Below, in pieces: positions 17,379 to 26,260 of a DNA stretch of 56,797 nucleotides; the stretch's first letter is position 1, and the number at the start of each line of letters is the position of its first letter. The stretch is from Chloroflexi bacterium TSY. GTDB lineage: Bacteria > Chloroflexota > Anaerolineae > Caldilineales > Caldilineaceae. The stretch spans positions 1 to 56,797 of the forward strand of contig JAHBNG010000098.1 of NCBI GenBank assembly GCA_019217005.1. The letters run 5' to 3'. Both the position numbers and the translations under genes were made by a program. Under the pieces are notes generated by a model that did no database searches, was not told the origin of the DNA, and saw only the letters and a list, made by a program, of their open reading frames with translations.

Positions 17379-19487
17379 TTATTTGTACGGCAGTTCATCT
17401 ACAATGTGGCAAGTACCACAGGAGTTTGTATAAGGTATGGGCATGGCATCCCCTGGTGGAACGCCATCGACACCAATATTCGTCTTCATCGGCACGTCGA
17501 ACACGTGGGAGCCGATATGGCCCTGCCAGTATGCATTTAGCTTTTCATGGGCGGCGCTGTCATAGATAGGTGTATCGATCATGCGACCATATGCTCCCGC
17601 ATCACCGCCAGCAACAGAGGTAGCTGGCATATGACAGTCAAGACAAGTTGTGCCTGCGGATCCCTTCATGCGAGAATTCAATTTGTCGTCCATGTGTTCG
17701 TTGATATCAACGGGATGACAATCTTGGCACATTGCAGAAGTTGCATCATAGGGATCAGAGACAAGCCAGCGATCAAACGGTGAATCCCCATGTATGTTGT
17801 GGCAATCATGGCACGTGACAAGAATGCGATCATTGCGATACATCCCAGACTTGAGGAAGTCAGCGTATTGTTGATGCGGGCTTTTAGAGTGGATGTCGTC
17901 CGGCCATATCTCTCGATTGGGTATAGGCCCTTTCTTTGCTGCATCAGTAAAGACATCTATGAGCGTCTTGCGGCTTTCGCCTGGCATCATGATCTCGCCT
18001 TGTTCATTGATAGGTTGGGAATATCCAACTGTCGGTCCACCAACCCCTTGGCGACGATCATGGCACCTGCCACAGAGTACATTAGACCGTTCTGAAGAAA
18101 GGAAGGCGGGCTGCACAATCGCGGGTTCAATTTGCGCCATCCCATCCTGTGCAGTGTTAACATGCTCGGAGCCGGGTCCATGGCAGGTTTCACAGCCAAT
18201 ATTTACCTCATCTGGTGACGGGTCTGTATCAATATTGAAGGAGCCGTTGGGATCATCAACACCCCTAATCAGAAGCTCTCCTGTTTCCTCATCTGTGTAT
18301 CTCTCTAAACCAGTGACGTGGCAACCGGCGCACATTATCTCAATGGTATTTTGATTAATCGGCGGGGCTTGAATGAGATCATCTGACGTGCCGTATTCCT
18401 CGTCCAGACCCGCACCCCACCAATAATGCCATTTGTAGTCCCGCCAAAGACGTCTAGTACGATTTAGGCGATGCTCCTGCCCATCAGGATGAAATTGCAG
18501 TACGGTATAGTGGGCCTTGCGTATACCTAGCTGTTCGGGAACAGATACGATAAATCGTTGGCGGTGGACAGCCCCGCCATATAGCATGTCAATCGGTAGA
18601 TCGACCGGGCTATTCGGATCGTCAAGATTCAATTTGTTTTCTAGGGTGATATAGTATCGATTATCTTGAGCGTTTTGCCATAAATAAATATCAGCATAGA
18701 CCAAATCGATTGGTAATCGCTCATCCTCGGCAACCCTTAGCTTAAATTTATCGTTTCTACGCTTTGAATCTCGATCACCCAACTCAAGTCGGGTTCCCTC
18801 TGTGTAAGTATCGGCCACTGTGAAAACATCAAGGGAATCAAAGTAATTGGGGAAGCGGGAAAAGTCTTGTGATGGGGAGGGTTTATTGGGTACAACCCAA
18901 GCCAGTTTGTGACCAGTCTTCTTCCAACTGCTATGTTCACCATGACATTCAAGGCAGCTTGTGCTGCCTACATATTCGGCATTAGAAGGCGGACGACCCG
19001 ACAACGTGATTGTAATTGATTGGCCGCGCAACTGTTCTTCTGTGGCAGATTCTCTACTATAATCTCCACCTGGTAAATGGGCTAAGTCCCCTTCCGCAGG
19101 CGTAACATGGATAAAGAATTTCCCATTGGGAACTCGAATAATGGTAAATTCACCCTTATCCCCAGTAGTAGCCTGCGGAAACGTTGAGCCATTCGCTCGA
19201 ATCGCATCTTCTAATGGCTCGTCATAAGCTTCGGCTGGGAAAGGTGGATAATAGATGGAGCTTGCCGTAATCGGCGTCATATCGATAGCAGTCGTAGGAA
19301 CCAAATGTACAGTGGCTCCAGGTATGGGTAAGCCACTAGATGTTACAACTTGCCCCTCAAGGGCATTTGCCGACACGCCTTGGGATCTTGCATCTGATAC
19401 AAATAAGCCGCGGGAGAACTCACGCGTAGTGAAGACAAATACCAAGGCAAATAGAGCCACAATAATCCAAAATAATCGTTCGAACAT
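17379..19487 (-). CDS. membrane-anchored octaheme cytochrome c
   Basis: 702 residues starting MFERLFWIIVALFALVFVF, an N-terminal anchor or signal. A Cna/carboxypeptidase-regulatory-like beta domain follows (ALEGQVVTSSGLPIPGATV, about residues 40-150). Eight CxxCH haem motifs come next: CLECH, CAGCH, CETCH, CGRCH, CHDCH, CQDCH, CLDCH and CGTCH. The order and spacing resemble the cytochrome c554 / octaheme oxidoreductase group. GAGGGA lies just before the ATG. It probably acts outside the membrane in electron transfer, possibly to or from nitrogen or sulfur compounds; the sequence alone does not fix the substrate. A YceI lipoprotein gene follows 43 bases downstream. Confidence 0.9.
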   Translation of the reverse strand: MFERLFWIIVALFALVFVFTTREFSRGLFVSDARSQGVSANALEGQVVTSSGLPIPGATVHLVPTTAIDMTPITASSIYYPPFPAEAYDEPLEDAIRANGSTFPQATTGDKGEFTIIRVPNGKFFIHVTPAEGDLAHLPGGDYSRESATEEQLRGQSITITLSGRPPSNAEYVGSTSCLECHGEHSSWKKTGHKLAWVVPNKPSPSQDFSRFPNYFDSLDVFTVADTYTEGTRLELGDRDSKRRNDKFKLRVAEDERLPIDLVYADIYLWQNAQDNRYYITLENKLNLDDPNSPVDLPIDMLYGGAVHRQRFIVSVPEQLGIRKAHYTVLQFHPDGQEHRLNRTRRLWRDYKWHYWWGAGLDEEYGTSDDLIQAPPINQNTIEIMCAGCHVTGLERYTDEETGELLIRGVDDPNGSFNIDTDPSPDEVNIGCETCHGPGSEHVNTAQDGMAQIEPAIVQPAFLSSERSNVLCGRCHDRRQGVGGPTVGYSQPINEQGEIMMPGESRKTLIDVFTDAAKKGPIPNREIWPDDIHSKSPHQQYADFLKSGMYRNDRILVTCHDCHNIHGDSPFDRWLVSDPYDATSAMCQDCHPVDINEHMDDKLNSRMKGSAGTTCLDCHMPATSVAGGDAGAYGRMIDTPIYDSAAHEKLNAYWQGHIGSHVFDVPMKTNIGVDGVPPGDAMPIPYTNSCGTCHIVDELPYK

Positions 19488-20234
19488 TTTCTTCCCTCAG
19501 GTTGCGTTGTGCAGAATATTCTTACAAGTTCAAGAGTATTCTGCATATGTCTTTAGTACAATGGCAAAGGTATTACAAAATATTATCAACTGATTTTATG
19601 GCTATACATATATCCGGTAAATAGCATATCGATCTTATAGAGTACAATTATGAACAATTTTCATTTTTTGTCAACTCTCTTTGCATTCTAGGGTGCATCT
19701 CAGTTTGGGGGCGAGTTTTCAAGCCTGTCATACTGAGTCTTCACGGAGGGGAAACTTGCTTCGATGCGGAAAATGACGCGAACCGACCACTTTTGTTCTA
19801 CAAGAGCAAAGAGTACGTTGTTCGATAAGGGATCAGAATGAGGTGAGTCAATAAACGAGTTCCGCGTTACCGTTCGAGCTGATATAGTGAATTTTCGATA
19901 TCGATCTGAAGCACCGTGTACAAGTTACATATCCGCGGCGCACAATTAGTCAATGGGATCGAAATCTTCATCAGCAAGAAGCCGCATTTATTTGTCTTTG
20001 CTACGTCGGGCTAATAGACGTTCTCGCAAACCAGACGATGGATAGCTTTGTCTGATTTCATTCTCAAGTTCCTGACCCTGGATTGTTTGAGCTGCTAAAT
20101 AGCTGAGGATTCGACTGATGTGGCTTTGCGATCTCTACGTGAAGAGATTAAAACGCACTATCTACAAGCGTGCGCCCGCTTTATTTTGTTCTACACAGAC
20201 GGCATTGAGAAAGGTTGAGGCAATGATCAGCCGA
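19488..20234. other. long intergenic region
   Basis: About 750 bases between the cytochrome start and the stop of the sugar permease. It should contain the cytochrome/YceI promoter. Apart from the possible coding remnant at 19988-20134 I see no gene, no RNA and no clear repeat. Confidence 0.4.
19988..20134 (-). pseudogene. possible C-terminal remnant of an unknown protein
   Basis: A short minus-strand frame contains ISRILSYLAAQTIQGQELEN and then LRERLLARRSKDK before a TAA stop. It reads like the charged helical C-terminus of a real protein. A stop codon lies directly upstream at 20135-20137 and there is no start. I do not recognise the family. It could be chance. Confidence 0.25.
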
Positions 20235-21128
20235 CTATCCCTTAACTGCGCCTGCCGTGAGACCCGAAACAATATACCGCTGCATAAACAGATAGAAAGC
20301 CACCGGCAAAATGGAGAAGGTCAACCCGGCTGCCATGTACTGCTCCACCGGCGTGCGACCGATTGCCTTGAGCGTGGAGAGGCCGACGGACGCGGGCATC
20401 AGTTGCGCCTGGCCAAGTAGAATCCCAGCGTAAAGATATTCGTTCCAGGCAAAAAAGTAGGCAACGACCGCGACCGCCACAAGTCCTGGTAGCGTCAGCG
20501 GCAGGACGATTCGCCAGACAACGCTCAGTTGTGTACAGCCGTCAACAACTGCGGCATCCAACACTTCAGAAGGAACCGTGTCAAAGACGCCCTTCAAGAT
20601 CCAGATGCAGATGGGCAGAATGAACGCGGCATTGATGATGGACAAGGCGGTCAAACTGTTCACCAGATCGAGACGCCGATAGATGCTGAAAATCGGTATC
20701 AAAACCAGGATCTCGGGCAGCATCTGGGTGACGAGCAAAAACAGGCCGAAGAAGTTGCGGCCTCTCCAGCGCAGCCCAGAGAGCGCATAAGCCCCCATTG
20801 CCGAGAGGATCATACAGACCAGCATCGTGATGGACGCGATGATGAACGAGTTTCGCAGCCAGAGCGCCAGCGGGTGGTTGGAAAATAATTCGTTGAACTG
20901 ACGAACCGTAATCTCTTTGGGAAAGAGAGGTGGCGGGAAGCGCAATGAATATTCGTTTGGCTGCAACGTGTTGACCACCATCCAATAGATTGGAAAAATC
21001 GTAATCACCGACACCGCTATGACCACGACGTAAAAACCGACCCGTTCCAATCTGCGCCGGAGCGCTTGCTGCGCTGCCGGTTTGTGGATCGTAGCCGCAC
21101 TGCTCTGTACGCTTGCTGTTTCAGTCAT
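20235..21128 (-). CDS. ABC sugar transporter permease, MalG/UgpE type
   Basis: 297 residues with six membrane segments. The cytoplasmic EAA loop reads EVLDAAVVDGCTQLSVVWRIVLPLTLPG, which contacts the ATPase. The C-terminal MQRYIVSGLTAGAVKG is typical of the MalG branch. It overlaps the preceding MalF-type gene by 8 bases (21121-21128), so translation is probably coupled. With the permease and binding protein upstream it forms an uptake system for a carbohydrate-like solute. No ATPase gene is in the window; a shared MsmK/UgpC-type ATPase elsewhere is likely. Confidence 0.92.
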   Translation of the reverse strand: MTETASVQSSAATIHKPAAQQALRRRLERVGFYVVVIAVSVITIFPIYWMVVNTLQPNEYSLRFPPPLFPKEITVRQFNELFSNHPLALWLRNSFIIASITMLVCMILSAMGAYALSGLRWRGRNFFGLFLLVTQMLPEILVLIPIFSIYRRLDLVNSLTALSIINAAFILPICIWILKGVFDTVPSEVLDAAVVDGCTQLSVVWRIVLPLTLPGLVAVAVVAYFFAWNEYLYAGILLGQAQLMPASVGLSTLKAIGRTPVEQYMAAGLTFSILPVAFYLFMQRYIVSGLTAGAVKG

Positions 21129-22041
21129 ATTCCCGCGTCCTTCTCACCTGCAAGAGAATGAAGAAAAAGGCGATAACCAGCGAGACCACAAATCCCGCCA
21201 CGCCCAATGCCGTGGCGTATGAATAATCATAAAAGCGGAAAGCCGTGTTGTAAATGCGGATCACGATGGTTTCGGTTGCGCCGGACGGTCCGCCACCGGT
21301 CATCAGGAAGATAATCGTAAATTGCTTGAACGAAAATATGCAGGCCAGCACCACCAGCAGTTCCAGCGTGCTGGCAATGCCTGGAATCGTGATATGGCGG
21401 AATAGCTGCCAGAGGGTTGCGCCGTCCACGCGTGCCGCCTCGTAGAGTTCGTCGGGGACCGCTTGCAGCGCAGCCAGAATCACCAGGCTGTAAAACGGAA
21501 ATGCCTTCCACGACGCGATCAAAACCATCCAACCCATGGCCAGCGATGGCACCTGAAGCCACTGTGGATTCTGCGTGACGCCGGGCAGCATGCGGGCAAA
21601 GATATTGATTACCCCGAATTGAGGACTGAGGATCCAGATGAAGATCATGACCACCGGCACCTCCGGCATAGCCCACGGCATCATCATCATGCCACGGGCC
21701 ACTGGTCGGGCGCGAAAGGGCTGGTTGAAGAGCAAGGCCGTCGCCAATCCGGCACTCAGAGCCACAACGATGACGAGAGCTGTAAAGATCAGTGTCGCCT
21801 GCATCACCTTCCAGAAGCCTGGATCGTTGAACATGCGCGCATAGTTGTCCCATCCAACCCAGGTCGGTGCCTTGTTGGATGCCAGCTCAATACGCTGAAA
21901 GCTGCCAATGATCCCCTGCACGATGGGATAGACAATCAACACGCCTTCGTAAAGAACGATCGGCAGTGCGAGTGCAAAGGGTAGAAGATTAAGATGTCGA
22001 CGCGTGCGGGAGCGGCGAGTTGTCTGCGCCAAGTCTGTCAT
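21121..22041 (-). CDS. ABC sugar transporter permease, MalF/UgpA type
   Basis: 306 residues. An N-terminal cytoplasmic basic stretch (RRSRTRRHLN) precedes six membrane segments. The EAA loop is DELYEAARVDGATLWQLFRHI. The family is MalF/UgpA, which pairs with a MalG-type subunit; that gene overlaps its 3' end. The binding-protein gene lies 426 bases upstream on the same strand, separated by a hairpin, as in other maltose-type operons where the binding protein is made in excess. Confidence 0.92.
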   Translation of the reverse strand: MTDLAQTTRRSRTRRHLNLLPFALALPIVLYEGVLIVYPIVQGIIGSFQRIELASNKAPTWVGWDNYARMFNDPGFWKVMQATLIFTALVIVVALSAGLATALLFNQPFRARPVARGMMMMPWAMPEVPVVMIFIWILSPQFGVINIFARMLPGVTQNPQWLQVPSLAMGWMVLIASWKAFPFYSLVILAALQAVPDELYEAARVDGATLWQLFRHITIPGIASTLELLVVLACIFSFKQFTIIFLMTGGGPSGATETIVIRIYNTAFRFYDYSYATALGVAGFVVSLVIAFFFILLQVRRTREYD

Positions 22042-22467
22042 AGGAGACTACTTTTGGTGGGTCTACGCCTATTATGGTGCGGTCGTGTTGAAAACAGTAC
22101 TTTTTCTTGCTCCTCCCAGACGAATCAAACTACGTATGGTGACATTTGTCACCTTGGTCCCTGATTTTGGGTGTTCAAACCCTATACAAGCGAGTCCTTA
22201 GAACACCTCTGAGGGTCTGTTAGCGTCAAAAAGGTTACAACATGACAAATTTGAGGTGCGAACCCTCTACAAACCCTTGAAATTGTCAATTAGGGTGACA
22301 AATGTCACTATTACTGTTTTCAAACAGAACTCACTTTAGTGGATCGAGATAGAGCAATGTGGCGGGTAGCGAGGGGTGAGTTACGCATTACCCGCCCCTC
22401 GCCACATCACTTGTTAAGAACGCTTTGTCGCTAAAGCCATTTTTGTAAAGCGCATGGCATTCATTTG
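22042..22467. other. intercistronic region between binding protein and permease genes
   Basis: 426 bases without a gene. It holds the hairpin at 22361-22396 near the binding-protein end. The remainder next to the permease gene is AT-rich and could carry a secondary promoter, but I see no clear boxes. Confidence 0.5.
22361..22396 (-). terminator. GC-rich hairpin after the binding-protein gene
   Basis: GGCGGGTA (22361-22368) pairs with TACCCGCC (22389-22396). Flanking GAGGGG and CCCCTCGCCACAT segments can extend or compete with the stem. It lies about 70 bases past the binding-protein stop and 320 bases before the permease start. By analogy with malE-malF spacers it may stabilise the upstream message or attenuate read-through. 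There is no clear U tract. Confidence 0.5.
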
Positions 22468-23793
22468 CTACGTGATACGCTCGGCCAGCTCTTCGGCTTG
22501 ACCCTGGGCGATCTCCATGGCCTCTTCGACCGATTTGCTACCATTCAGCACATCGGCAAAGTTGGTGATCACGATCTGACCAAATTCGTTAAAGTTGAAG
22601 ACGAAATCACCCACCACGTCGAAGGGCGTCAGGTAATCCACGCCGTCAAAGCCCGGTTTCAACCAGGGCAGATTGTCCAGATATTCCTGACGTGCAACCG
22701 ACGTTTGGGCAAAGATGACGTCCTGGCAGCCCTCGACCATGCGGCGGTAGTTGTCTGGCTCGTACATGTAGGTTACGAACTCCATGGCCTCGTCTACAAC
22801 AGGCGAGGCTGCGTTGATCATCATGGGATGGATGCGCGCAATTGATTTGTTGCTCTCCCAAGGAACGGGCGCACTGGCGAGCTGTGCATAAAGCTCGGGA
22901 TAATCGGGTTCGAGACTGCCGACTGCTGCGGAAACGTGAAATGCCTGCGCCACGTCGCCAGTACCAAAGAGCCGCCAACCGGTGGGCGTATCTGCGCCTT
23001 GGGGCATGGCAACATCGTACATCTGTTTGAAGAGCGAGAGTCCCTTGAGGATTGGCTCGGAGATTAGCAACGGCGTCTTGCCCTCGGCCCAAACACCCTC
23101 ATAGGGCATACACCAGACTTCGAGCTGGAACCAGAAATCAGAGGGCTCGCTGACCAGATGACTCATAAAGTAGCCATACTTCTGTTCGTCTCGATTGGTG
23201 AGCGCTTCACTAATCTCGATCCACTCTTCGGGCGAGGATGCGGGAGAGACACCAGCCTCTTCGTAGCGCATCTTGTTGTAGAGCAAGCCAAAGGCGACCG
23301 TCACCATATCAAGACCGTAGATATGCCCATCTTTACGCATGGCATCGTGGGCCGAACTGAGATCGGTGACGTTGTTGCGCGTGAGGACATCGTCTAGAGG
23401 AGCCAGCAGATCGGACTGGATTAGCCGTGGGGCCAGTTCGGGCGTCGCCATGATGATGTCGCCATCCAATTCTCCAGATTGGGCACCCACGATGGTCTTG
23501 GTTGTGTACTGGTCAAATGGGATATTCTCGGCCACGACCTCGATTTCATCCTGTACGCCGTTGAACTCTTCGATGAAGTTGTTCCAGGTGATCCCACGGT
23601 TGCCTTCTTCGAACCACCAAGATAAGTAGCGGACGGTTTGCCTGGCTCCTGTATTCACAGCTGCTGCATCGGATCCGGCACCTGGTGCGGCGACAGGCGG
23701 TGCACACGCAGCCAAGGCAGTGCCGACTCCGGCCATAGCTGCTGCCTTGAGGAAACCACGGCGGCTCATGTAGCGCGATTTTTCGCTCATCAT
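22468..23793 (-). CDS. ABC transporter solute-binding protein, sugar family 1, Tat-type lipoprotein
   Basis: About 441 residues. The leader SRRGFLKAAAMAGVGTALAAC is a twin-arginine signal with a lipobox ending in Cys. The mature part (RYLSWWFEEGNRGITWNNFI, VVAENIPFDQYTTK and a C-terminal helix-rich lobe) fits family 1 sugar-binding proteins. It should capture a carbohydrate outside the cell and deliver it to the two permeases downstream. AAAGGAG precedes three nearby in-frame ATGs; the one at 23793 has the best spacing. A D-2-hydroxyacid dehydrogenase gene runs divergently from the same intergenic region. Confidence 0.9.
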   Translation of the reverse strand: MMSEKSRYMSRRGFLKAAAMAGVGTALAACAPPVAAPGAGSDAAAVNTGARQTVRYLSWWFEEGNRGITWNNFIEEFNGVQDEIEVVAENIPFDQYTTKTIVGAQSGELDGDIIMATPELAPRLIQSDLLAPLDDVLTRNNVTDLSSAHDAMRKDGHIYGLDMVTVAFGLLYNKMRYEEAGVSPASSPEEWIEISEALTNRDEQKYGYFMSHLVSEPSDFWFQLEVWCMPYEGVWAEGKTPLLISEPILKGLSLFKQMYDVAMPQGADTPTGWRLFGTGDVAQAFHVSAAVGSLEPDYPELYAQLASAPVPWESNKSIARIHPMMINAASPVVDEAMEFVTYMYEPDNYRRMVEGCQDVIFAQTSVARQEYLDNLPWLKPGFDGVDYLTPFDVVGDFVFNFNEFGQIVITNFADVLNGSKSVEEAMEIAQGQAEELAERIT

Positions 23794-24198
23794 AATCATT
23801 CTCTCCTTTGGCTTTACACGAAAACATCAGCGCTCATCAGAAGGAAGCGTGCAATTCCCTAAAATCTAGCCTGTTCAATCACTTATTTGCACACCTTACA
23901 TCGATGAGCCAACATAATTGGTTCGCTTATAGATGAGAATAATCTTCCTGTCAAAATCAGGTTCAATCCCTCTCATCTATGGCGATGAAGGGTATAGCTT
24001 GAGGAAACCGATCAATATCAATCAGTGCAAAACTCCTGTTGAATTCCTCCTGGGGGAATCAATCTTATTTGAAGTTGTCGTACACGTATGAGTCGTTAAT
24101 AGAAAGAGAAGGTAAAACTATTCTAAGGGCGCATTGACGGATTGTCAAGTCTTAGGATACAATTTCCAGAATCCGCCACGAACAAACCCAAAGGGCAA
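23794..24198. promoter_or_regulatory. divergent control region with hairpin element (23929-23980)
   Basis: About 400 bases between the divergent binding-protein and dehydrogenase genes. ATAGATGAGA (23929-23938) and TCTCATCTAT (23971-23980) form 10-bp arms around a 32-base loop. The segment from TCTCATCTATGGC to GTATAGC recurs almost unchanged at 55358-55387, upstream of another binding-protein gene, and ATGAGAATA is also shared. A common operator, a leader structure or a small dispersed repeat are all possible. Confidence 0.5.
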
Positions 24199-24243
24199 GA
24201 TGAATGAGATGATGCGCCAAATTGGCGCATCATCTCATTCATC
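24199..24243. repeat. 45-bp inverted repeat with 22-bp perfect arms
   Basis: GATGAATGAGATGATGCGCC followed by AA pairs perfectly with 24222-24243 around a single central A. It ends 52 bases before the dehydrogenase ATG. It may be an operator for a dimeric regulator or a leader hairpin. There is no T tract on either side, so a simple terminator is less likely. Confidence 0.7.
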
Positions 24244-24295
24244 CTGTTATCTCAATCATCTTGTCACATTCAGCTTCAATAGGGGGTCGAAACAT

Positions 24296-25258
24296 ATGCA
24301 ACCCAAAGTCGTTATTACCTTCTCTGGATTTGGCGATCTTGATGTTGAAAGAAAGGTTCTAAGTCAAATCGATGCCGAGATCATCCATACGGGCAATTTA
24401 ACATCACCCGAAGCGTTGGCTGCGGTGCAAGAGGCCGATGCGCTCATGGTGGCACTCGATCTGGTTACGGCGGAAATCATTGCGAGCATGAAGCGCTGCC
24501 GCGTGATCAGCCGTGCTGGCACGGGTGTTGACGCCATCGATATTGATGCCGCCACAGCCCACGGGATCTGGGTGGCTTATGTGCCCGATTATTCGATTGA
24601 CGAGGTCTCGGCCCATGCCATTGCCCTACTCATGGCGCTGGCGCGCGGCATCCCCAAGCTGGTGGAGACGACCCGCCATGGCCAGTGGGACTCGTCGGGC
24701 TGGGGACCGATCTATCGCCTGAGCAACCAGACGCTGGGCATTCTGGGCTTTGGTCGTATCGGTCAGGCTACTGCAGCCAAGGGGCGTGGATTGGGTCTAG
24801 ATGTTATTGTCCATGATCCCTATCTGGATCAAGCAGCTGTAGACCGAATCGGGGTACGTGCGGTGGCTCAGGAAACGCTTATTCGTGAGTCGGATTATAT
24901 TTCGCTACACACACCTTTGATCGACGAGACTCATCAGATGGTCAATGCGAACTTTCTCGCAATGATGAAACCCACGGCTTATCTCATCAATGCCGCGCGT
25001 GGCCCACTCATCGATGAGGACGCTCTGTTAGAGGCAGTACGGAACCATCAAATTGCTGGGGCGGGATTGGACGTCTTGGTCGATGAATTGAGCGCTGCTG
25101 ATAATCCGATGCTCCAGGAAGAACGTATCCTGATCACGCCCCACGCTGCTTGGTATTCAGAAGAGGCAAAGATTGATCTGCGGACGCGTTGCGCGGAGGA
25201 AGTCGTGCGGGTTCTCAGTGGTCAACGACCGCGAGCACCCGTGAATGAAGTTGAGTAG
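24296..25258 (+). CDS. D-2-hydroxyacid dehydrogenase (phosphoglycerate-dehydrogenase-like)
   Basis: 320 residues from the ATG at 24296, chosen because AGGGGG lies about nine bases upstream; the open frame extends further 5' but crosses the inverted repeat. The NAD-binding motif is LGFGRIGQATAAKG. Catalytic residues are Arg in INAARGPLIDED, Glu in LDVLVDE and His in ITPHAAWYS. Such enzymes interconvert 2-keto acids and D-2-hydroxy acids with NAD(H). The divergent sugar transporter and the HAD enzyme downstream suggest a sugar-acid or glyoxylate-type catabolic module; the substrate is unknown. Confidence 0.9.
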   Translation: MQPKVVITFSGFGDLDVERKVLSQIDAEIIHTGNLTSPEALAAVQEADALMVALDLVTAEIIASMKRCRVISRAGTGVDAIDIDAATAHGIWVAYVPDYSIDEVSAHAIALLMALARGIPKLVETTRHGQWDSSGWGPIYRLSNQTLGILGFGRIGQATAAKGRGLGLDVIVHDPYLDQAAVDRIGVRAVAQETLIRESDYISLHTPLIDETHQMVNANFLAMMKPTAYLINAARGPLIDEDALLEAVRNHQIAGAGLDVLVDELSAADNPMLQEERILITPHAAWYSEEAKIDLRTRCAEEVVRVLSGQRPRAPVNEVE

Positions 25259-25368
25259 GTTCCGCGTCTCGACATATAAACTTCTCTTGGCGTCAATTCC
25301 AAAAACTCATCGGCAGAGCCAACCTTCCAGCCTTTGGTTTCAAGGCGTTTAAGCTTATCCCGATTCAT
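25222..25368 (-). pseudogene. N-terminal remnant of an HTH-type antitoxin
   Basis: A 48-codon minus-strand frame starts MNRDKLKRLETKGWKVGSAD and continues EFLELTPREV, with AGAGGG six bases before the ATG. This matches the conserved N-terminus of small XRE-type antitoxins (KRLE..GW.VGS..EFL.L.PEE). The frame then degenerates and stops inside the 3' end of the dehydrogenase gene. The helix-turn-helix and any toxin partner are missing. It is a leftover of a lost toxin-antitoxin locus. Confidence 0.5.
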
Positions 25369-25543
25369 GAATCCCTCTTGAATCACTCTGAGTCTATGTC
25401 ATAACGGCGTAAACGCCGTTGGCAGATAGAAATTTTATGATTCAGATGCATAAGGACTCAAATCATATGTCAGATTTGACATATTGGCAAGAGCTATATG
25501 AAGACACGATGTTGTCTTCATATACACAAGGAGTATCTACTCA

Positions 25544-26257
25544 ATGGTTCAGAGTGAGATCAAAGCACTAACCTTTGATGTTTTTGGTACCGTTGTTGAT
25601 TGGTATAACACAATTATAGAGAAAGGAAACGCCTGGGGTGAAGCCAAAGGTATCACAGTCGATTGGGTGCAATTTGCCTTGGATTGGCGAGGCGGCTATG
25701 AACCAGCAATGGGTCGCGTCCGGCGAGGCGAATTGCCTTGGCTCAATATCGATGCCCTACACCGCATGATTTTGGACGAGCTATTGGACAAATATCAGAT
25801 TACGGGGTTGAGCGAAGAAGAAAAGGACCATTGGAATCGAGTCTGGCATCGGTTGGTTCCCTGGCCTGACGTTCTCTCAGGTCTAACCAGGCTAAAAGAG
25901 CGCTATATCATTGCAGCGCTTTCCAACGGCAACATTGCGCTGCTGACCAACATGGCCAAACACAGTGGCTTGCCCTGGGATTGCATTCTCTCCTCAGAAT
26001 TGGCCCGTCATTATAAGCCAGATCCAGAAGTCTACCAGGCGGCCGCCGATCTGTTGGGTTTGCCGTCGAGTCAAGTGTTGATGGTTGCAGCGCACCAGCA
26101 TGATTTGCGCGGCGCACAGGCTGTGGGAATGCAAACGGCATTCATTCCACGTCCGCTGGAGTATGGGCCGAACAATTCCCCTGATCTGACGCCGGATCCT
26201 AGCTTTGATTGGGTGGCAAGTGATTTTAACGAGCTGGCGGATCAATTAGGTGCGTAA
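25544..26257 (+). CDS. haloacid dehalogenase type II (HAD superfamily)
   Basis: 237 residues, with AGGAG ten bases before the ATG. Motif I is LTFDVFGTVVDW with nucleophile Asp12. Motif II is ALSNGN, the lysine motif is HYKPDPEVY, and the acidic C-terminal motif is AAHQHDLRGA. This is the arrangement of L-2-haloacid dehalogenases, many of which act on other small substrates. The TAA stop overlaps the target duplication of the IS4 copy that follows, so the gene is intact. It probably belongs with the dehydrogenase upstream. Confidence 0.9.
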   Translation: MVQSEIKALTFDVFGTVVDWYNTIIEKGNAWGEAKGITVDWVQFALDWRGGYEPAMGRVRRGELPWLNIDALHRMILDELLDKYQITGLSEEEKDHWNRVWHRLVPWPDVLSGLTRLKERYIIAALSNGNIALLTNMAKHSGLPWDCILSSELARHYKPDPEVYQAAADLLGLPSSQVLMVAAHQHDLRGAQAVGMQTAFIPRPLEYGPNNSPDLTPDPSFDWVASDFNELADQLGA

Positions 26258-26260
26258 TCA

